Shown here piece by piece: positions 18,087 to 26,893 of a stretch of 64,000 nt of DNA (position 1 is its first letter; each line of letters starts with the position of its first letter). The notes under the pieces were generated by a model, which was not told the DNA's origin, made no database searches, and saw only the letters and a list, made by a program, of their open reading frames with translations. This stretch comes from Mucilaginibacter gilvus. Lineage in GTDB: Bacteria; Bacteroidota; Bacteroidia; Sphingobacteriales; Sphingobacteriaceae. Where the stretch lies: the NCBI RefSeq assembly GCF_004054195.1, contig NZ_SBIW01000002.1, positions 434,001-498,000 on the forward strand, given 5' to 3'. The position numbers were made by a program, and so were the translations under genes.

Positions 18087-18116
18087 CGTTACGTCGTTGC
18101 GAGGAACGACGTAACG
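18087..18116. repeat. 12-bp hairpin between metH and metF
   Basis: CGTTACGTCGTT (18087-18098), a 6-base loop and AACGACGTAACG (18105-18116) are a perfect inverted repeat. The core CGTCGTTGCGAGGAACGACG is of the REP type spread in many genomes. Inside an operon, such a hairpin may stabilise or partly end the upstream message and so tune metF relative to metH. Confidence 0.75.
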
Positions 18117-18130
18117 ATATTAGCGTCGTA

Positions 18131-21100
18131 TCAATAATTTATGTTAGGGCCAAGCCAGCGTTCTACGGTTTCTATATCCATATTTTTGCGCTGAGCGTAA
18201 TCTTCAACCTGGTCCTTACTAATTTTACCCAGCCCGAAATACCTTGCCTGCGGATGCGCGAAATAAAACCCGCTTACCGATGCTGCCGGCATCATGGCCA
18301 GGCTTTCGGTGAGTTGCATGTGGGCGTTATCTTCCGCTTTCAGTATCTCAAACAACGTGGTTTTCTCGGTGTGGTCCGGGCAAGCGGGATAACCCGGTGC
18401 CGGGCGGATCCCCTGGTATTCTTCCTTGATCAATTCGTTGGTATCCAGGTGCTCGCCTTTACTATAGCCCCAGTATTCTTTACGCACCAACTCGTGCATT
18501 TTTTCGGCGAATGCTTCCGCAAAGCGATCGGCAATGGCTTTTGCCATAATGCTGTTATAATCGTCGTGGTCGGCCTCAAATTCGGCAACCAGTTCATCGC
18601 AGCCAATGCCGGTTGTTACAGCAAAGCCACCCCAGTAATCGGGCACCCCGCTTTCCTTAGGGGCAATAAAATCCGACAACGCATAGTACGGCTCGTTCTT
18701 CGCCTTTTCTGCCTGCTGCCGCAGCGTATGGATGCGGGTAAGCAAGGTTGTGCGCGTGTCGTCAGTATAGATCTCAATATCATCGCCAACGCTGTTTGCC
18801 GGCCAAAAACCGATAACACCATTGGCGGTGAGTAGCTTGTTATCAACCACGCGTTTTAACAATGCCTGCGCGTCATCGTAAAGCTTTTTAGCTTCGGTGC
18901 CCACGTATTTATCATTAAAGATCTTTGGATAGCTGCCGCGCAGTTCCCAGGTGTGAAAGAATGGCGTCCAATCAATATAAGGCACCAGCTCCTCCAGCGG
19001 GTAAGCTTCAAAAACTTTGGTACCGAGCAGGGTTGGTTTAACCGCAACATCGCCATCCAGGCTGATCTGAAATTTACCGGCGCGTGCTTCTTCTATGCTG
19101 ATAAAGCGCTTATCGTTCTTTTTATTGGCGTGTGCCTCACGGGCTTTTGCGTATTCCTCTTTTATGCCATTAATGTACGCATCGCGGTTATCGCGGTTCA
19201 TCAAACTACTGCAAACGGTTACGCTGCGCGATGCATCCAGCACATGTATAGCCGCACCCGAATAATGGGGTGCAACCTTCACAGCCGCGTGGATCCGCGA
19301 AGTTGTCGCCCCGCCAATAATCAACGGAATGGTAAATTCCTGGCGCTCCATCTCTTTGGCAAAATGCACCATCTCATCCAGCGATGGAGTAATCAAACCG
19401 CTAAGGCCAATGATATCCACATCGTGTTTTTTTGCTTCTTCTATAATACGCTGGGCAGGCACCATCACGCCAAGGTCTATCACCTCGAAGTTGTTACAGG
19501 CCAGCACAACGCCTACAATGTTCTTACCTATATCGTGTACATCACCCTTCACAGTGGCCATCAATATCTTACCGGCATTGGCGCGACTGCCGCTGCTATC
19601 TTCCCCGGCATCTATCACGCGTTGTTTTTCCAGTTCGATAAAGGGCAGCAGGTAAGCTACGGCCTTCTTCATCACACGGGCCGATTTTACCACCTGTGGC
19701 AGGAACATTTTACCGGCACCAAACAAGTCACCCACCACATTCATGCCGTCCATCAGAGGGCCTTCAATTACTTCCAGCGGCTTGGCGAATTTTTGGCGTG
19801 CTTCTTCCACATCCTCGTCCAGGTATTCGATGATCCCTTTTACAAGGGCATGCGATAAGCGTTGCTCCACCGGGTTCTTGCGCCACTCCTCATCACGGAC
19901 GATCTCCTTACCTTTCGATTTTATCGTATCGGCAAACACCACTAAACGCTCGGTTGCGTCATCGCGGCGGTTCAGCAGTACGTCTTCCACCAGTTCCAGC
20001 AGATTCTTCGGGATCTGTTCGTAAACTTCCAGCATGCCGGCGTTTACAATGCCCATATCCAAACCGGCACCAATGGCATGGTACAGGAATGCCGAGTGCA
20101 TAGCCTCGCGCACCACGTTATTGCCGCGGAACGAGAACGAAATATTACTCACCCCGCCGCTTACTTTAGCGTAGGGCAGGTTGTTTTTTATCCAGCGGGT
20201 AGCCTCAATAAAGTCTACCGCGTAGTTGTTATGTTCTTCCAAACCGGTTGCAACGGTCAGGATGTTAGGGTCGAAAATGATATCCTGCGGTGGGAAGCCA
20301 ACCTTATCTACCAGGATGCGGTAGCTACGTTCGCAGATTTCTTTACGCCGTTCTAAGGAATCGGCCTGGCCGGTTTCATCAAATGCCATTACAACTGTAG
20401 CAGCACCATAGCTCAGGATCTTTTGGGCATATTCGATAAACTTTTCTTCGCCTTCTTTCAGCGAGATTGAGTTTACGATACCCTTGCCTTGTAAACATTT
20501 TAAGCCGGCCTCGATAACCGTCCATTTACTGGAATCGATCATGATGGGCAGTTTGGCAATATCGGGCTCAGAGGCAACGAGGTTCAGGAATTTCACCATT
20601 ACGGCTTCCGAATCTATCATCCCCTCATCCATATTAATATCGATCACTTGCGCGCCGCCTTCAACCTGCTGCAGGGCAACGGTTAGGGCGGCCTCGTAAT
20701 CTTCGGCCAAAATGAGTTTAGAGAACTTTGGCGAACCCGTGATATTGGTACGCTCGCCTATATTTACAAAGTTCGTTTCGGGCGTTAGCGTAACCGATTC
20801 AAGCCCGCTCAGGCGCAAAAACGGCGCTATCTCCGGCTTTCTTCGCGGACTGTGCTTCGCGGCTTTTTCGGCAATGCACCGGATATGGTCCGGCGTGGTG
20901 CCACAACAACCACCAACAATATTCACCAGCCCGGCCTTGATAAAATCATCAACCTGGTGGGCGGTTTCGTGCGGGGTTTCGTCGTAAGCGCCAAATTCAT
21001 TTGGCAAACCAGCGTTGGGGTAAGCAGAAATGTACACCCCTGCTTTTTCGGAAAGTTCCTCTAAGTGCGGGCGCATTTCCTTAGCTCCCAAAGCACAATT

Positions 21101-21850
21101 CAAGCCTACCGAAAGCAGGTTAGCATGACTAATGGAATTCCAGAAAGCCTCCACCGTTTGCCCCGAAAGCGTACGGCCCGAGGCATCGGTAATGGTACCG
21201 GAGATCATCACACCGCCGGTATCGCGGAAGGCAAGATAATCTTTGCCAGCCTCTTTACATTCTTTTTTATACCTGTCGATAGCGAACAGCGCCGCTTTGG
21301 CGTTTAGTGTATCGAAGATGGTCTCGACCAGTAATACATCAGAGCCACCATCTACCAAACCACGCACCTGCTCGTAATAAGCTTCGGCTAAATCATCAAA
21401 GGTAACAGCTCGGTAACCCGGGTCGTTCACATCTGGTGAAAGGGAGGCCGTACGGTTTGTTGGACCAACGGCGCCTGCCACGAAGCGGGGCTTGTTGGGA
21501 TTTTTGGCAGTATATTCATCGGCTACTTCGCGGGCTATGCGGGCACCTTCGTAGCTTAGTTCGTAATCAAGTTCTTCGAGGTGGTAATCGGCCAGGGAGA
21601 TCTTTTGGGTACTAAAAGTATTGGTCTCAATAATATCCGCCCCGGCATCCAAATATTCGGCATGGATGGCTTTGATCACATCCGGGCGGGTGATATTCAG
21701 CAGGTCGTTATTGCCCTTAAGGTCCGATGCATGATCGCGGAAACGCTCGCCGCGGAAATCCTCCTCGGTGAGTTCGTACCGTTGTATCATGGTGCCCATT
21801 GCGCCATCAATAACCAGGATGCGTTTTTCTAATTCTTTTCTAATATCCAT
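18131..21850 (-). CDS. metH: Cobalamin-dependent methionine synthase
   Basis: 1239 residues from the ATG at 21850 ([12 protein letters not shown]); the frame continues 11 residues upstream through a repeat and was trimmed. All four modules are present in order: homocysteine-binding domain with zinc cysteines ([18 protein letters not shown]), pterin-binding domain (TNITGSPKF ... [12 protein letters not shown]), the B12 cap and binding domain with the cobalt-ligand motif GDVHDIGKN, and the C-terminal SAM-binding activation domain ([11 protein letters not shown]). The full length matches the E. coli type of about 1230 residues. It transfers the methyl group from methyl-THF to homocysteine. A SAM-I riboswitch and a leader hairpin precede it; metF follows. 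Confidence 0.98.
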   Translation of the reverse strand: MDIRKELEKRILVIDGAMGTMIQRYELTEEDFRGERFRDHASDLKGNNDLLNITRPDVIKAIHAEYLDAGADIIETNTFSTQKISLADYHLEELDYELSYEGARIAREVADEYTAKNPNKPRFVAGAVGPTNRTASLSPDVNDPGYRAVTFDDLAEAYYEQVRGLVDGGSDVLLVETIFDTLNAKAALFAIDRYKKECKEAGKDYLAFRDTGGVMISGTITDASGRTLSGQTVEAFWNSISHANLLSVGLNCALGAKEMRPHLEELSEKAGVYISAYPNAGLPNEFGAYDETPHETAHQVDDFIKAGLVNIVGGCCGTTPDHIRCIAEKAAKHSPRRKPEIAPFLRLSGLESVTLTPETNFVNIGERTNITGSPKFSKLILAEDYEAALTVALQQVEGGAQVIDINMDEGMIDSEAVMVKFLNLVASEPDIAKLPIMIDSSKWTVIEAGLKCLQGKGIVNSISLKEGEEKFIEYAQKILSYGAATVVMAFDETGQADSLERRKEICERSYRILVDKVGFPPQDIIFDPNILTVATGLEEHNNYAVDFIEATRWIKNNLPYAKVSGGVSNISFSFRGNNVVREAMHSAFLYHAIGAGLDMGIVNAGMLEVYEQIPKNLLELVEDVLLNRRDDATERLVVFADTIKSKGKEIVRDEEWRKNPVEQRLSHALVKGIIEYLDEDVEEARQKFAKPLEVIEGPLMDGMNVVGDLFGAGKMFLPQVVKSARVMKKAVAYLLPFIELEKQRVIDAGEDSSGSRANAGKILMATVKGDVHDIGKNIVGVVLACNNFEVIDLGVMVPAQRIIEEAKKHDVDIIGLSGLITPSLDEMVHFAKEMERQEFTIPLIIGGATTSRIHAAVKVAPHYSGAAIHVLDASRSVTVCSSLMNRDNRDAYINGIKEEYAKAREAHANKKNDKRFISIEEARAGKFQISLDGDVAVKPTLLGTKVFEAYPLEELVPYIDWTPFFHTWELRGSYPKIFNDKYVGTEAKKLYDDAQALLKRVVDNKLLTANGVIGFWPANSVGDDIEIYTDDTRTTLLTRIHTLRQQAEKAKNEPYYALSDFIAPKESGVPDYWGGFAVTTGIGCDELVAEFEADHDDYNSIMAKAIADRFAEAFAEKMHELVRKEYWGYSKGEHLDTNELIKEEYQGIRPAPGYPACPDHTEKTTLFEILKAEDNAHMQLTESLAMMPAASVSGFYFAHPQARYFGLGKISKDQVEDYAQRKNMDIETVERWLGPNINY

Positions 21851-21855
21851 TTGGG

Positions 21856-21965
21856 GTATCAAGTAGTTAGTAGCAAGTAGCAAGTATGGAAATTTCCAAC
21901 ACTTGGTTTTATCACCGGGCAGAAGACAAAAAAGGTCTTGATACCTGATACTAATTACTTGATAC
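21856..21965 (-). repeat. 17-base inverted repeat in the metH leader
   Basis: GTATCAAGTAGTTAGTA (21856-21872) and TACTAATTACTTGATAC (21949-21965) pair at 16 of 17 positions. The units TATCAAGTA and TAGCAAGTA recur in tandem in between. In the metH message the 3' arm ends six bases before the ATG, so the folded form would cover the ribosome landing site. It may be a mobile repeat, a translational control device, or both. Confidence 0.7.
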
Positions 21966-21981
21966 TGAATAAAACTTATTT

Positions 21982-22014
21982 CGAAAAGTCAGGGTATAAC
22001 TCGTTTGACTTTCG
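21982..22014 (-). promoter_or_regulatory. Putative expression-platform hairpin of the riboswitch
   Basis: In the message, CGAAAGTCA (22014-22006) can pair with TGACTTTTCG (21991-21982). It directly follows the riboswitch P1 stem. There is no clear U run after it, so it is not a classical terminator; a second ATAAG at 21979-21975 could compete for the P1 strand CTTAT. The mechanism is inferred. Confidence 0.5.
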
Positions 22015-22120
22015 CTTATCTTTCCTAACCGATTTCTCCCGGCTAAGTAGAATGTAGCACCTTGTAAGCACAGGTTGCCAAGACATCGCAGGGTCTAATC
22101 CCTCCGCCTTTCTCCATAAG
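22015..22120 (-). promoter_or_regulatory. SAM-I riboswitch (S-box leader) of metH-metF
   Basis: Read on the minus strand the element has the S-box order: P1 strand CTTAT, then GGCGGAGGGA, CCC, GCGATG, GGCAACC, the AAGGTGCTACATTC segment, a P4 arm and GAAAGATAAG closing P1. These are the conserved SAM-binding core parts of SAM-I. It lies upstream of metH with about 165 bases between P1 and the start codon. S-adenosylmethionine binding is expected to lower expression of the methionine synthase operon. Confidence 0.93.
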
Positions 22121-22251
22121 CATTACAAATATGAATATTAATGTTGTAATGTGCAACAGGATAGCCGCCGGCGAAAAGAAGTTGCCATAGGGCAATTAGC
22201 AGCCTCACCCTACCCTCTCCTTTGGAAAGTAATAACCTATCATTAGACAGA

Positions 22252-22406
22252 ATTCATAAAACGTTGCGCTGGAACGTGAAAATCGCTATTATTTTTCTAC
22301 CCATGAGACGTTCCGATGGAACGACTGCATTTTTCATCCCATCGGGATGTTTTATGGGTAGAAAAGGAGCAAGTCACACCACGTTCCATCGGAACGTTTT
22401 ATGAAT
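22252..22406. repeat. 155-bp nested inverted-repeat element
   Basis: Outer arms ATTCATAAAACGTT (22252-22265) and AACGTTTTATGAAT (22393-22406) are perfectly complementary. Inside are inner arms TTTTCTACCCAT (22293-22304) and ATGGGTAGAAAA (22354-22365), and four small hairpins: ACGTT/AACGT (22261-22276), CGTTCCgatGGAACG (22309-22323), CATCCCatcGGGATG (22335-22349) and CGTTCCatcGGAACG (22382-22396). The whole can fold as a multi-branched cruciform. It codes for no plausible protein and looks like a small non-autonomous mobile element (MITE-like). Confidence 0.75.
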
Positions 22407-22500
22407 CGCCAACCTATCCGTTTATTAGCCCCATTATAAAACGCTTCCATTTGGGCTCTTTTTGCGCATTGGCCACCTTTTCTCGGTTTGATTAGGGTTA

Positions 22501-22577
22501 ACAAAAGTTAACACAATTTCAAAAAATATTTTTCAATTATCTAATAACCAATAAATTAAAAAACGGAGGGTTAACAT
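22501..22577. repeat. Two-block GTTAAC element, copy A
   Basis: ACAAAAGTTAACACA (22501-22515) and GGGTTAACAT (22568-22577), first bases 67 apart. The same two blocks occur at 58451 and 58520, first bases 69 apart, in another gene-free spacer. The stretch between is AT-rich and shares TAAC-AAT-AATTA motifs with copy B. Function unknown. Confidence 0.6.
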
Positions 22578-22754
22578 TTTTTTCCAGAAAATAGTGTCAC
22601 CATAAATTCCAAGTCTTTTATTATGAACCCGTGAATAAATTTAATAACCAGTGTCTTTGATGGGCTATTGCTCCCCAGAGGAGAGCGTTCTAAATTCACC
22701 AAGTTAAAGCCCTCTCTATTGGAGAGGATCAGATGAGGCGTTAGCCAAAAACAG

Positions 22755-22779
22755 GAAAAGCCGCGTCACGCGGCTTTTC
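22755..22779. terminator. Terminator hairpin after the Bax-inhibitor family gene
   Basis: Perfect 11-bp stem GAAAAGCCGCG / CGCGGCTTTTC with a 3-base loop, 24 bases beyond the stop codon of the minus-strand gene. The T-rich side suits termination in that direction. Confidence 0.82.
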
Positions 22780-22802
22780 AAAAAATCAGTATGAAAATAC
22801 TT

Positions 22803-23537
22803 TTACCTCCTGTTGCCGCCAAATACGCGTAACAACATCAGGAACAAGTTCACAAAATCAAGGTACAAGGTAAGTGCGCCTAAAATGGCCATCTTCTTGG
22901 TTGATGCTTCGCCGTACTCTAAACCTGCGCCAATGCGTTTCAGTTTTTGTACGTCATAAGCGGTTAAACCAACAAAAACGGCTACACCTACGTAGCTGAT
23001 TATAAGATCGAGGCCACTGCTACCGATAAAGAAATTAAGGAAGCTGGCTACTACAATACCCACTAACAGCATGATCATGATAGAACCGAACTTGGTAAGG
23101 TCCTGGTGGGTAATGTACCCGCCCACTGCCATTACACCAAATACGATAGATGATGTTACAAAAACGCCTGATATGGTACCGATTGAGTAGATCAAAAATA
23201 TGTAGCTGAGGCTTATACCCATCACAGCCGAAAAAGCGAAGAATAAAAGCACCGCGGCAAAATAACTCAGTTTGTTAAACCCGAAAGAGATGATGAGCAC
23301 GAACGCAAGTGGCGCAAACATTACTACAGTACCTAAAAGGTTATTTCTGCCTGTTATATTATTGCGAAGCATGCCGCTAAGCTCGGGCACAAAAGCGAAC
23401 GCGTAAGTACACAAGGCAGAAACGCCAAGGGCTACAAACATCCACATGAATACGTTTGCTATAAATTTACGGGAAGCCTCGGCATTTTCTACCTGGCTAA
23501 CATTATCGTAAACAAAATTTGAAGTTTTAGTTTCCAT
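22803..23537 (-). CDS. Bax inhibitor-1/YccA family membrane protein
   Basis: A 244-residue integral membrane protein with seven hydrophobic segments separated by short loops and the family landmarks GISLSYIFLIY, LVGIVVASFLNFF, AYDVQKLKR and ALTLYLDFVNLFLMLLR. E. coli YccA interacts with the FtsH protease, and other members act as pH-sensitive calcium leak channels; which role applies here is unknown. On the minus strand a TTTG (about 23590) and TATATTCG about 18 bases further on form a probable promoter. Confidence 0.93.
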   Translation of the reverse strand: METKTSNFVYDNVSQVENAEASRKFIANVFMWMFVALGVSALCTYAFAFVPELSGMLRNNITGRNNLLGTVVMFAPLAFVLIISFGFNKLSYFAAVLLFFAFSAVMGISLSYIFLIYSIGTISGVFVTSSIVFGVMAVGGYITHQDLTKFGSIMIMLLVGIVVASFLNFFIGSSGLDLIISYVGVAVFVGLTAYDVQKLKRIGAGLEYGEASTKKMAILGALTLYLDFVNLFLMLLRVFGGNRR

Positions 23538-23651
23538 TTTTTATAGAGAAATTATTTGTACGAATATAATGATTGTTGAAAGGTAACAAAGTTTAAATGT
23601 TGTAATGTTTAAACGCTGTTTTTACACTGATGTTACGAATGCTGCATCATC

Positions 23652-24218
23652 TCAATTTAATCTTTTGGTGAGCTGTTCTTCCACTTTTTTAAACAGCTGC
23701 ACGGGTTTTAACGCCCGCCAGTTCAACTCGTCGAGCTGGCCGCCAAAGTTGATGTAGTAATCGATGTTGCTATTCTTAAATTCTTTGATCACATGGTCCT
23801 GGAAGTTGATGCCGGCTATCCAGCCATCCTCCACATCCTGAAACCATTCTTCGTAATAGCTATCGTCGGAATGGTGGAAGTTGAGCACGTTCTCGCCTAT
23901 CAGTACAAATTTGTTAACGCCCTGATCTATCATCAACTCCAGTATCTCGCGCTTCAGCAGCATAATATCGTTGTTGATAGCATCGTTCCACTCGCCAATA
24001 AATTCGATGATGCTGTAGCCCCGGTCGTAATCAACAAAAAGCACCTTCATATACAGCGTGTTAGACCCAAACGAATCCCATTGCGGGTGCAGCAGGTAAT
24101 TGTATATCTGCTTATCAAACTCAAACTCGTTGTACGTAGTAGCGTAAAAAGGCGAATACTCGTCTTCCGCTGCTACGTAATCATCGCGCCATTTATAATA
24201 TGGTTCTATCTCGTGCAT
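23652..24218 (-). CDS. Conserved hypothetical protein
   Basis: A 188-residue soluble protein, acidic and very rich in aromatic residues (HEIEPYYKWRDDYVAAEDEY; YYEEWFQDVEDGW). It has no signal peptide and no cysteine. I do not recognise a domain, but the composition is that of a folded globular protein and the start MHEIEPYYKW is unambiguous. It is located 53 bases downstream of murQ on the same strand and may be co-transcribed with it; a link to cell-wall recycling is only suggested by position. Confidence 0.78.
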   Translation of the reverse strand: MHEIEPYYKWRDDYVAAEDEYSPFYATTYNEFEFDKQIYNYLLHPQWDSFGSNTLYMKVLFVDYDRGYSIIEFIGEWNDAINNDIMLLKREILELMIDQGVNKFVLIGENVLNFHHSDDSYYEEWFQDVEDGWIAGINFQDHVIKEFKNSNIDYYINFGGQLDELNWRALKPVQLFKKVEEQLTKRLN

Positions 24219-24271
24219 AGTTCAATTCAAAAGTCAAAAGTTAAAATTCAAAATCGGATTTAACCGAAATC

Positions 24272-25081
24272 TTAACTTTTAGAATGTGCCGATACAGCTT
24301 TTCTTACGCTGCCGTGCTGCTTTAACAGGGCGGCGGCGGCTGTGTGGCTAAGGCCGGTTTCGCTCATCACCATCCGGGCACCGCGATCCACCAGTTTGTT
24401 ATTGCTTAACTGCATATCCACCATTTTATTACCCTTTACACGGCCCATCTGGATCATCACACTTGTGCTCAGCATGTTTAAAACCAGCTTTTGCGCGGTG
24501 CCTGCTTTCATCCGGGTGCTGCCGGTAACAAACTCGGGGCCTACCACTACTTCTACCGGGTATTGTGCTTCGGCCGCTACAGGGCTGCCGCTATTGCAAA
24601 CTATGCAGCCAGTGGCAATATTATGGTCGTTGGCCTTTTGCAGGCCGCCGATAACATAGGGCGTTGTGCCCGATGCCGCTATCCCTACCACCACATCGTT
24701 CTCGTTAACGTTAAACTCCATCAGGTCCTTCCAGGCTTGCTGGCGGTCGTCCTCGGCAAATTCAACTGCACGGCGAATAGCGGTATCTCCGCCGGCAATA
24801 ATGCCCACCACCCAATCGAAGGGCACGCCAAACGTTGGCGGGCATTCCGAAGCATCTACCACGCCCAGCCTGCCGCTGGTGCCTGCGCCAATGTAAAACA
24901 GGCGCCCGCCAATGCGCATTTTTTCGGTTACGATGGTGGCCAGGTCTTCTATTTGCTCCAGCGCTTTTTCAACAGCCAGGGGTACGGTTTTATCTTCGTT
25001 ATTGATATTTTGGAGGATGTCCAACAGCGGCATTTTCTCCAGTCCTGTGTATTTAGAATCCTTTTCGGTGGTTATTTCCAT
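24272..25081 (-). CDS. murQ: N-acetylmuramic acid 6-phosphate etherase
   Basis: 269 residues from the ATG at 25081 (MEITTEKDSKYTGLE); a TTG three codons upstream is less likely. The SIS-domain fold and the MurQ signature FYIGAGTSGRLGVVDASECPPTFG region are intact, as are GIAASGTTPYVIGGL and GSTRMKAGTAQKLVLNM. MurQ cleaves the lactyl ether of MurNAc-6-phosphate, giving GlcNAc-6-phosphate and lactate, in cytoplasmic peptidoglycan recycling. A NagZ-like GH3 gene lies 1.8 kb away. No murK or anmK kinase is seen in the window, so the source of MurNAc-6-phosphate must be encoded elsewhere. Confidence 0.95.
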   Translation of the reverse strand: MEITTEKDSKYTGLEKMPLLDILQNINNEDKTVPLAVEKALEQIEDLATIVTEKMRIGGRLFYIGAGTSGRLGVVDASECPPTFGVPFDWVVGIIAGGDTAIRRAVEFAEDDRQQAWKDLMEFNVNENDVVVGIAASGTTPYVIGGLQKANDHNIATGCIVCNSGSPVAAEAQYPVEVVVGPEFVTGSTRMKAGTAQKLVLNMLSTSVMIQMGRVKGNKMVDMQLSNNKLVDRGARMVMSETGLSHTAAAALLKQHGSVRKAVSAHSKS

Positions 25082-25163
25082 TTCGGGCAAAATAATTTTA
25101 ACAAAATTGAATAAAAAACATCAAAGCAAAGAAGATAGCGGTGCGAACGGTTTAAAATAATTC

Positions 25164-25190
25164 CCAATCGGTTCAAATAGTACCGATTGG
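25164..25190. repeat. 9-bp inverted repeat between murQ and the S41 protease
   Basis: CCAATCGGT (25164-25172) and ACCGATTGG (25182-25190) with a 9-base loop, in the divergent spacer. It may be an operator for one of the flanking genes. Confidence 0.45.
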
Positions 25191-25283
25191 TGAAGTCTGC
25201 AAAAGCGATAAATACGTATTAATATCTTACAAAGGCATTACTAAAGAAGATGATATAAATTATAGGCTATAAAGCTTATTGAT

Positions 25284-25291
25284 TAAATTTG
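25284..25291 (+). promoter_or_regulatory. -7 box of the S41 protease gene
   Basis: TAAATTTG fits TAnnTTTG and lies 15 bases before the ATG at 25307. Confidence 0.55.
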
Positions 25292-25306
25292 CAAGGCAAT
25301 CACTAC

Positions 25307-26893
25307 ATGAAACAAACTGCGGGCGTTATTTTCCGGACCATAATTCTCATCCTCATCGGGATAATCATCGGCACCATCATTACCAACAATAATTTTGCAG
25401 GCCGCCACTTTGGCCTTAGTTTTTCGCGCAGCGATGATAAGATCTCCAAAGTACTGGCGCTGGTAAATCAAAACTATGTAGACTCGGTAGACGTAGACAG
25501 CATTGCCGGCGTAACCGTGAACGATATGCTGCAAAACCTCGATCCGCATTCGGTTTACCTGCCGGCACAACAGGCGCAATCCATCAACGAGCGATTGGGC
25601 GGCGGCTTTAACGGCATTGGGCTGGAATATCAGATACTGCGCGATACCTTGTTTGTTACCCAGGTTTACCCCGGCGGCCCGGCGGCAAAGGCAGGGTTAA
25701 GTACGGGCGACAGGGTGCTCTTAGTAGATGGCGCAGCATTCTCGGGCACTAAACTTACCCAACCTCGCATCAGCAAAACTTTCAGGGGCGAGAAGGATTC
25801 GCAGATAACCCTCAGTGTAGAAAAAAGCAACGGACTAAAAAAAGATTATCTCATTAAACGCGGGCGGGTAACGCTTAGCAGCCTCGATGCTTACTTTATA
25901 TCGGGCACTACAGGTTACATCAAAATAAGCAAATTTGCATCTACTACCGATAAGGATTTCAGAGCAGCCCTTACCAATTTAAAGCTGGACGGGATGCAAA
26001 AACTGGTGCTGGATCTGCGCGGTAACGGTGGTGGCTACCTCAACACGGCTACTGCCATGGCCGATGAATTTTTACTTAAGGACAAACTGATCGTTTATAC
26101 CAAAGGCGCCCACGAACCCCGTACAGATTACTTTGCTACCGATTCGGGCAGTTACGAGCAGGGAAAGCTCAACATTATTATAGACGAATACTCGGCCAGC
26201 GCGAGTGAAATACTGGCGGGCGCGCTGCAGGACCTTGACAGGGCCACTATTGTAGGCAGGCGTTCCTTTGGCAAGGGTTTGGTTCAGCAGCAATTTCCGT
26301 TTGGGGATGGCACTGCTATAAACCTTACCGTAGCCAGGTATTATACCCCATCGGGCAGATCGATACAAAAATCATATAAGAACGGCATCCAGAGTTACCA
26401 TAACGACCTGGCCAACCGCGTGCGTAAAGGAGAACTATTATCCGCAGGCAACAGCCTTGCCGATAGTGCTTTTGTTGGGGCATCTACCTACCATACATCC
26501 AACGGGCGCAAGGTATTTAGCTCTGGCGGTATTATGCCCGATGTTTTTGTACCTGCCGATACCACCCGAAATACACAGTTATTGGAAGACCTTACCGATA
26601 AGCAATTATTTACTGCTTATGTGATAGATAAGCTGCAACCGGTGTTCAAAAAATTCAACACCGAGAACGACTTTGTAAAGCAATATAACATTACTGATAC
26701 GGAGTTTAACGCCTTTATCCAATACTCGGCGAAAAGTTTGGAACAGGTAGACCCAAGGGAATTGCAACTATCTGCCAACATCATTAAAACCTTGCTTAAG
26801 GCTAACACCGCCCGTTTTAAATGGGGCAATAACGCCTACTACCGCGTGTTAAACGAGGGCGACAATACCTTTAAAAAAGCGGTGGAACTATAA
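25307..26893 (+). CDS. C-terminal processing (S41) peptidase
   Basis: 528 residues from the ATG at 25307, chosen because MKQTAGVIFRTIILILIGIIIG gives a signal anchor and a promoter box lies just upstream. After the membrane segment come a PDZ domain (about 85-170: GGGFNGIGLEY, GGPAAKAGLSTGDRVL) and the protease core with catalytic Ser in DEYSASASEILAGAL and Lys in GRRSFGKGLVQ. This Ser/Lys pair defines CtpA/Prc-type peptidases, which trim or degrade periplasmic proteins and lipoproteins and can control murein hydrolases. The C-terminal domain of about 180 residues is typical of Bacteroidota members. Its stop overlaps that of the convergent GH3 gene. Confidence 0.93.
   Translation: MKQTAGVIFRTIILILIGIIIGTIITNNNFAGRHFGLSFSRSDDKISKVLALVNQNYVDSVDVDSIAGVTVNDMLQNLDPHSVYLPAQQAQSINERLGGGFNGIGLEYQILRDTLFVTQVYPGGPAAKAGLSTGDRVLLVDGAAFSGTKLTQPRISKTFRGEKDSQITLSVEKSNGLKKDYLIKRGRVTLSSLDAYFISGTTGYIKISKFASTTDKDFRAALTNLKLDGMQKLVLDLRGNGGGYLNTATAMADEFLLKDKLIVYTKGAHEPRTDYFATDSGSYEQGKLNIIIDEYSASASEILAGALQDLDRATIVGRRSFGKGLVQQQFPFGDGTAINLTVARYYTPSGRSIQKSYKNGIQSYHNDLANRVRKGELLSAGNSLADSAFVGASTYHTSNGRKVFSSGGIMPDVFVPADTTRNTQLLEDLTDKQLFTAYVIDKLQPVFKKFNTENDFVKQYNITDTEFNAFIQYSAKSLEQVDPRELQLSANIIKTLLKANTARFKWGNNAYYRVLNEGDNTFKKAVEL

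Larger units (their letters stand above)
22121..22800. other. 680-bp spacer without a protein gene
   Basis: Besides the nested inverted-repeat element, this spacer holds the probable metH promoter (CATATTTG on the minus strand at 22126-22133), CTCTCC/GGAGAGG-type short repeats at about 22210 and 22710, the two-block GTTAAC element at 22501-22577, and the terminator of the downstream minus-strand gene. I found no open frame with coding character on either strand. Confidence 0.7.

Noticed and set aside
18050..19858. Long plus-strand open frames (261 and 301 codons) opposite metH
   Set aside because: They lie fully antisense to conserved metH domains, lack a promoter or family match, and reflect the codon pattern of metH.
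25164..25190. A tRNA-like T-loop (GGTTCAAAT) inside the hairpin
   Set aside because: No acceptor, D or anticodon arms can be drawn around it; it is a plain inverted repeat.
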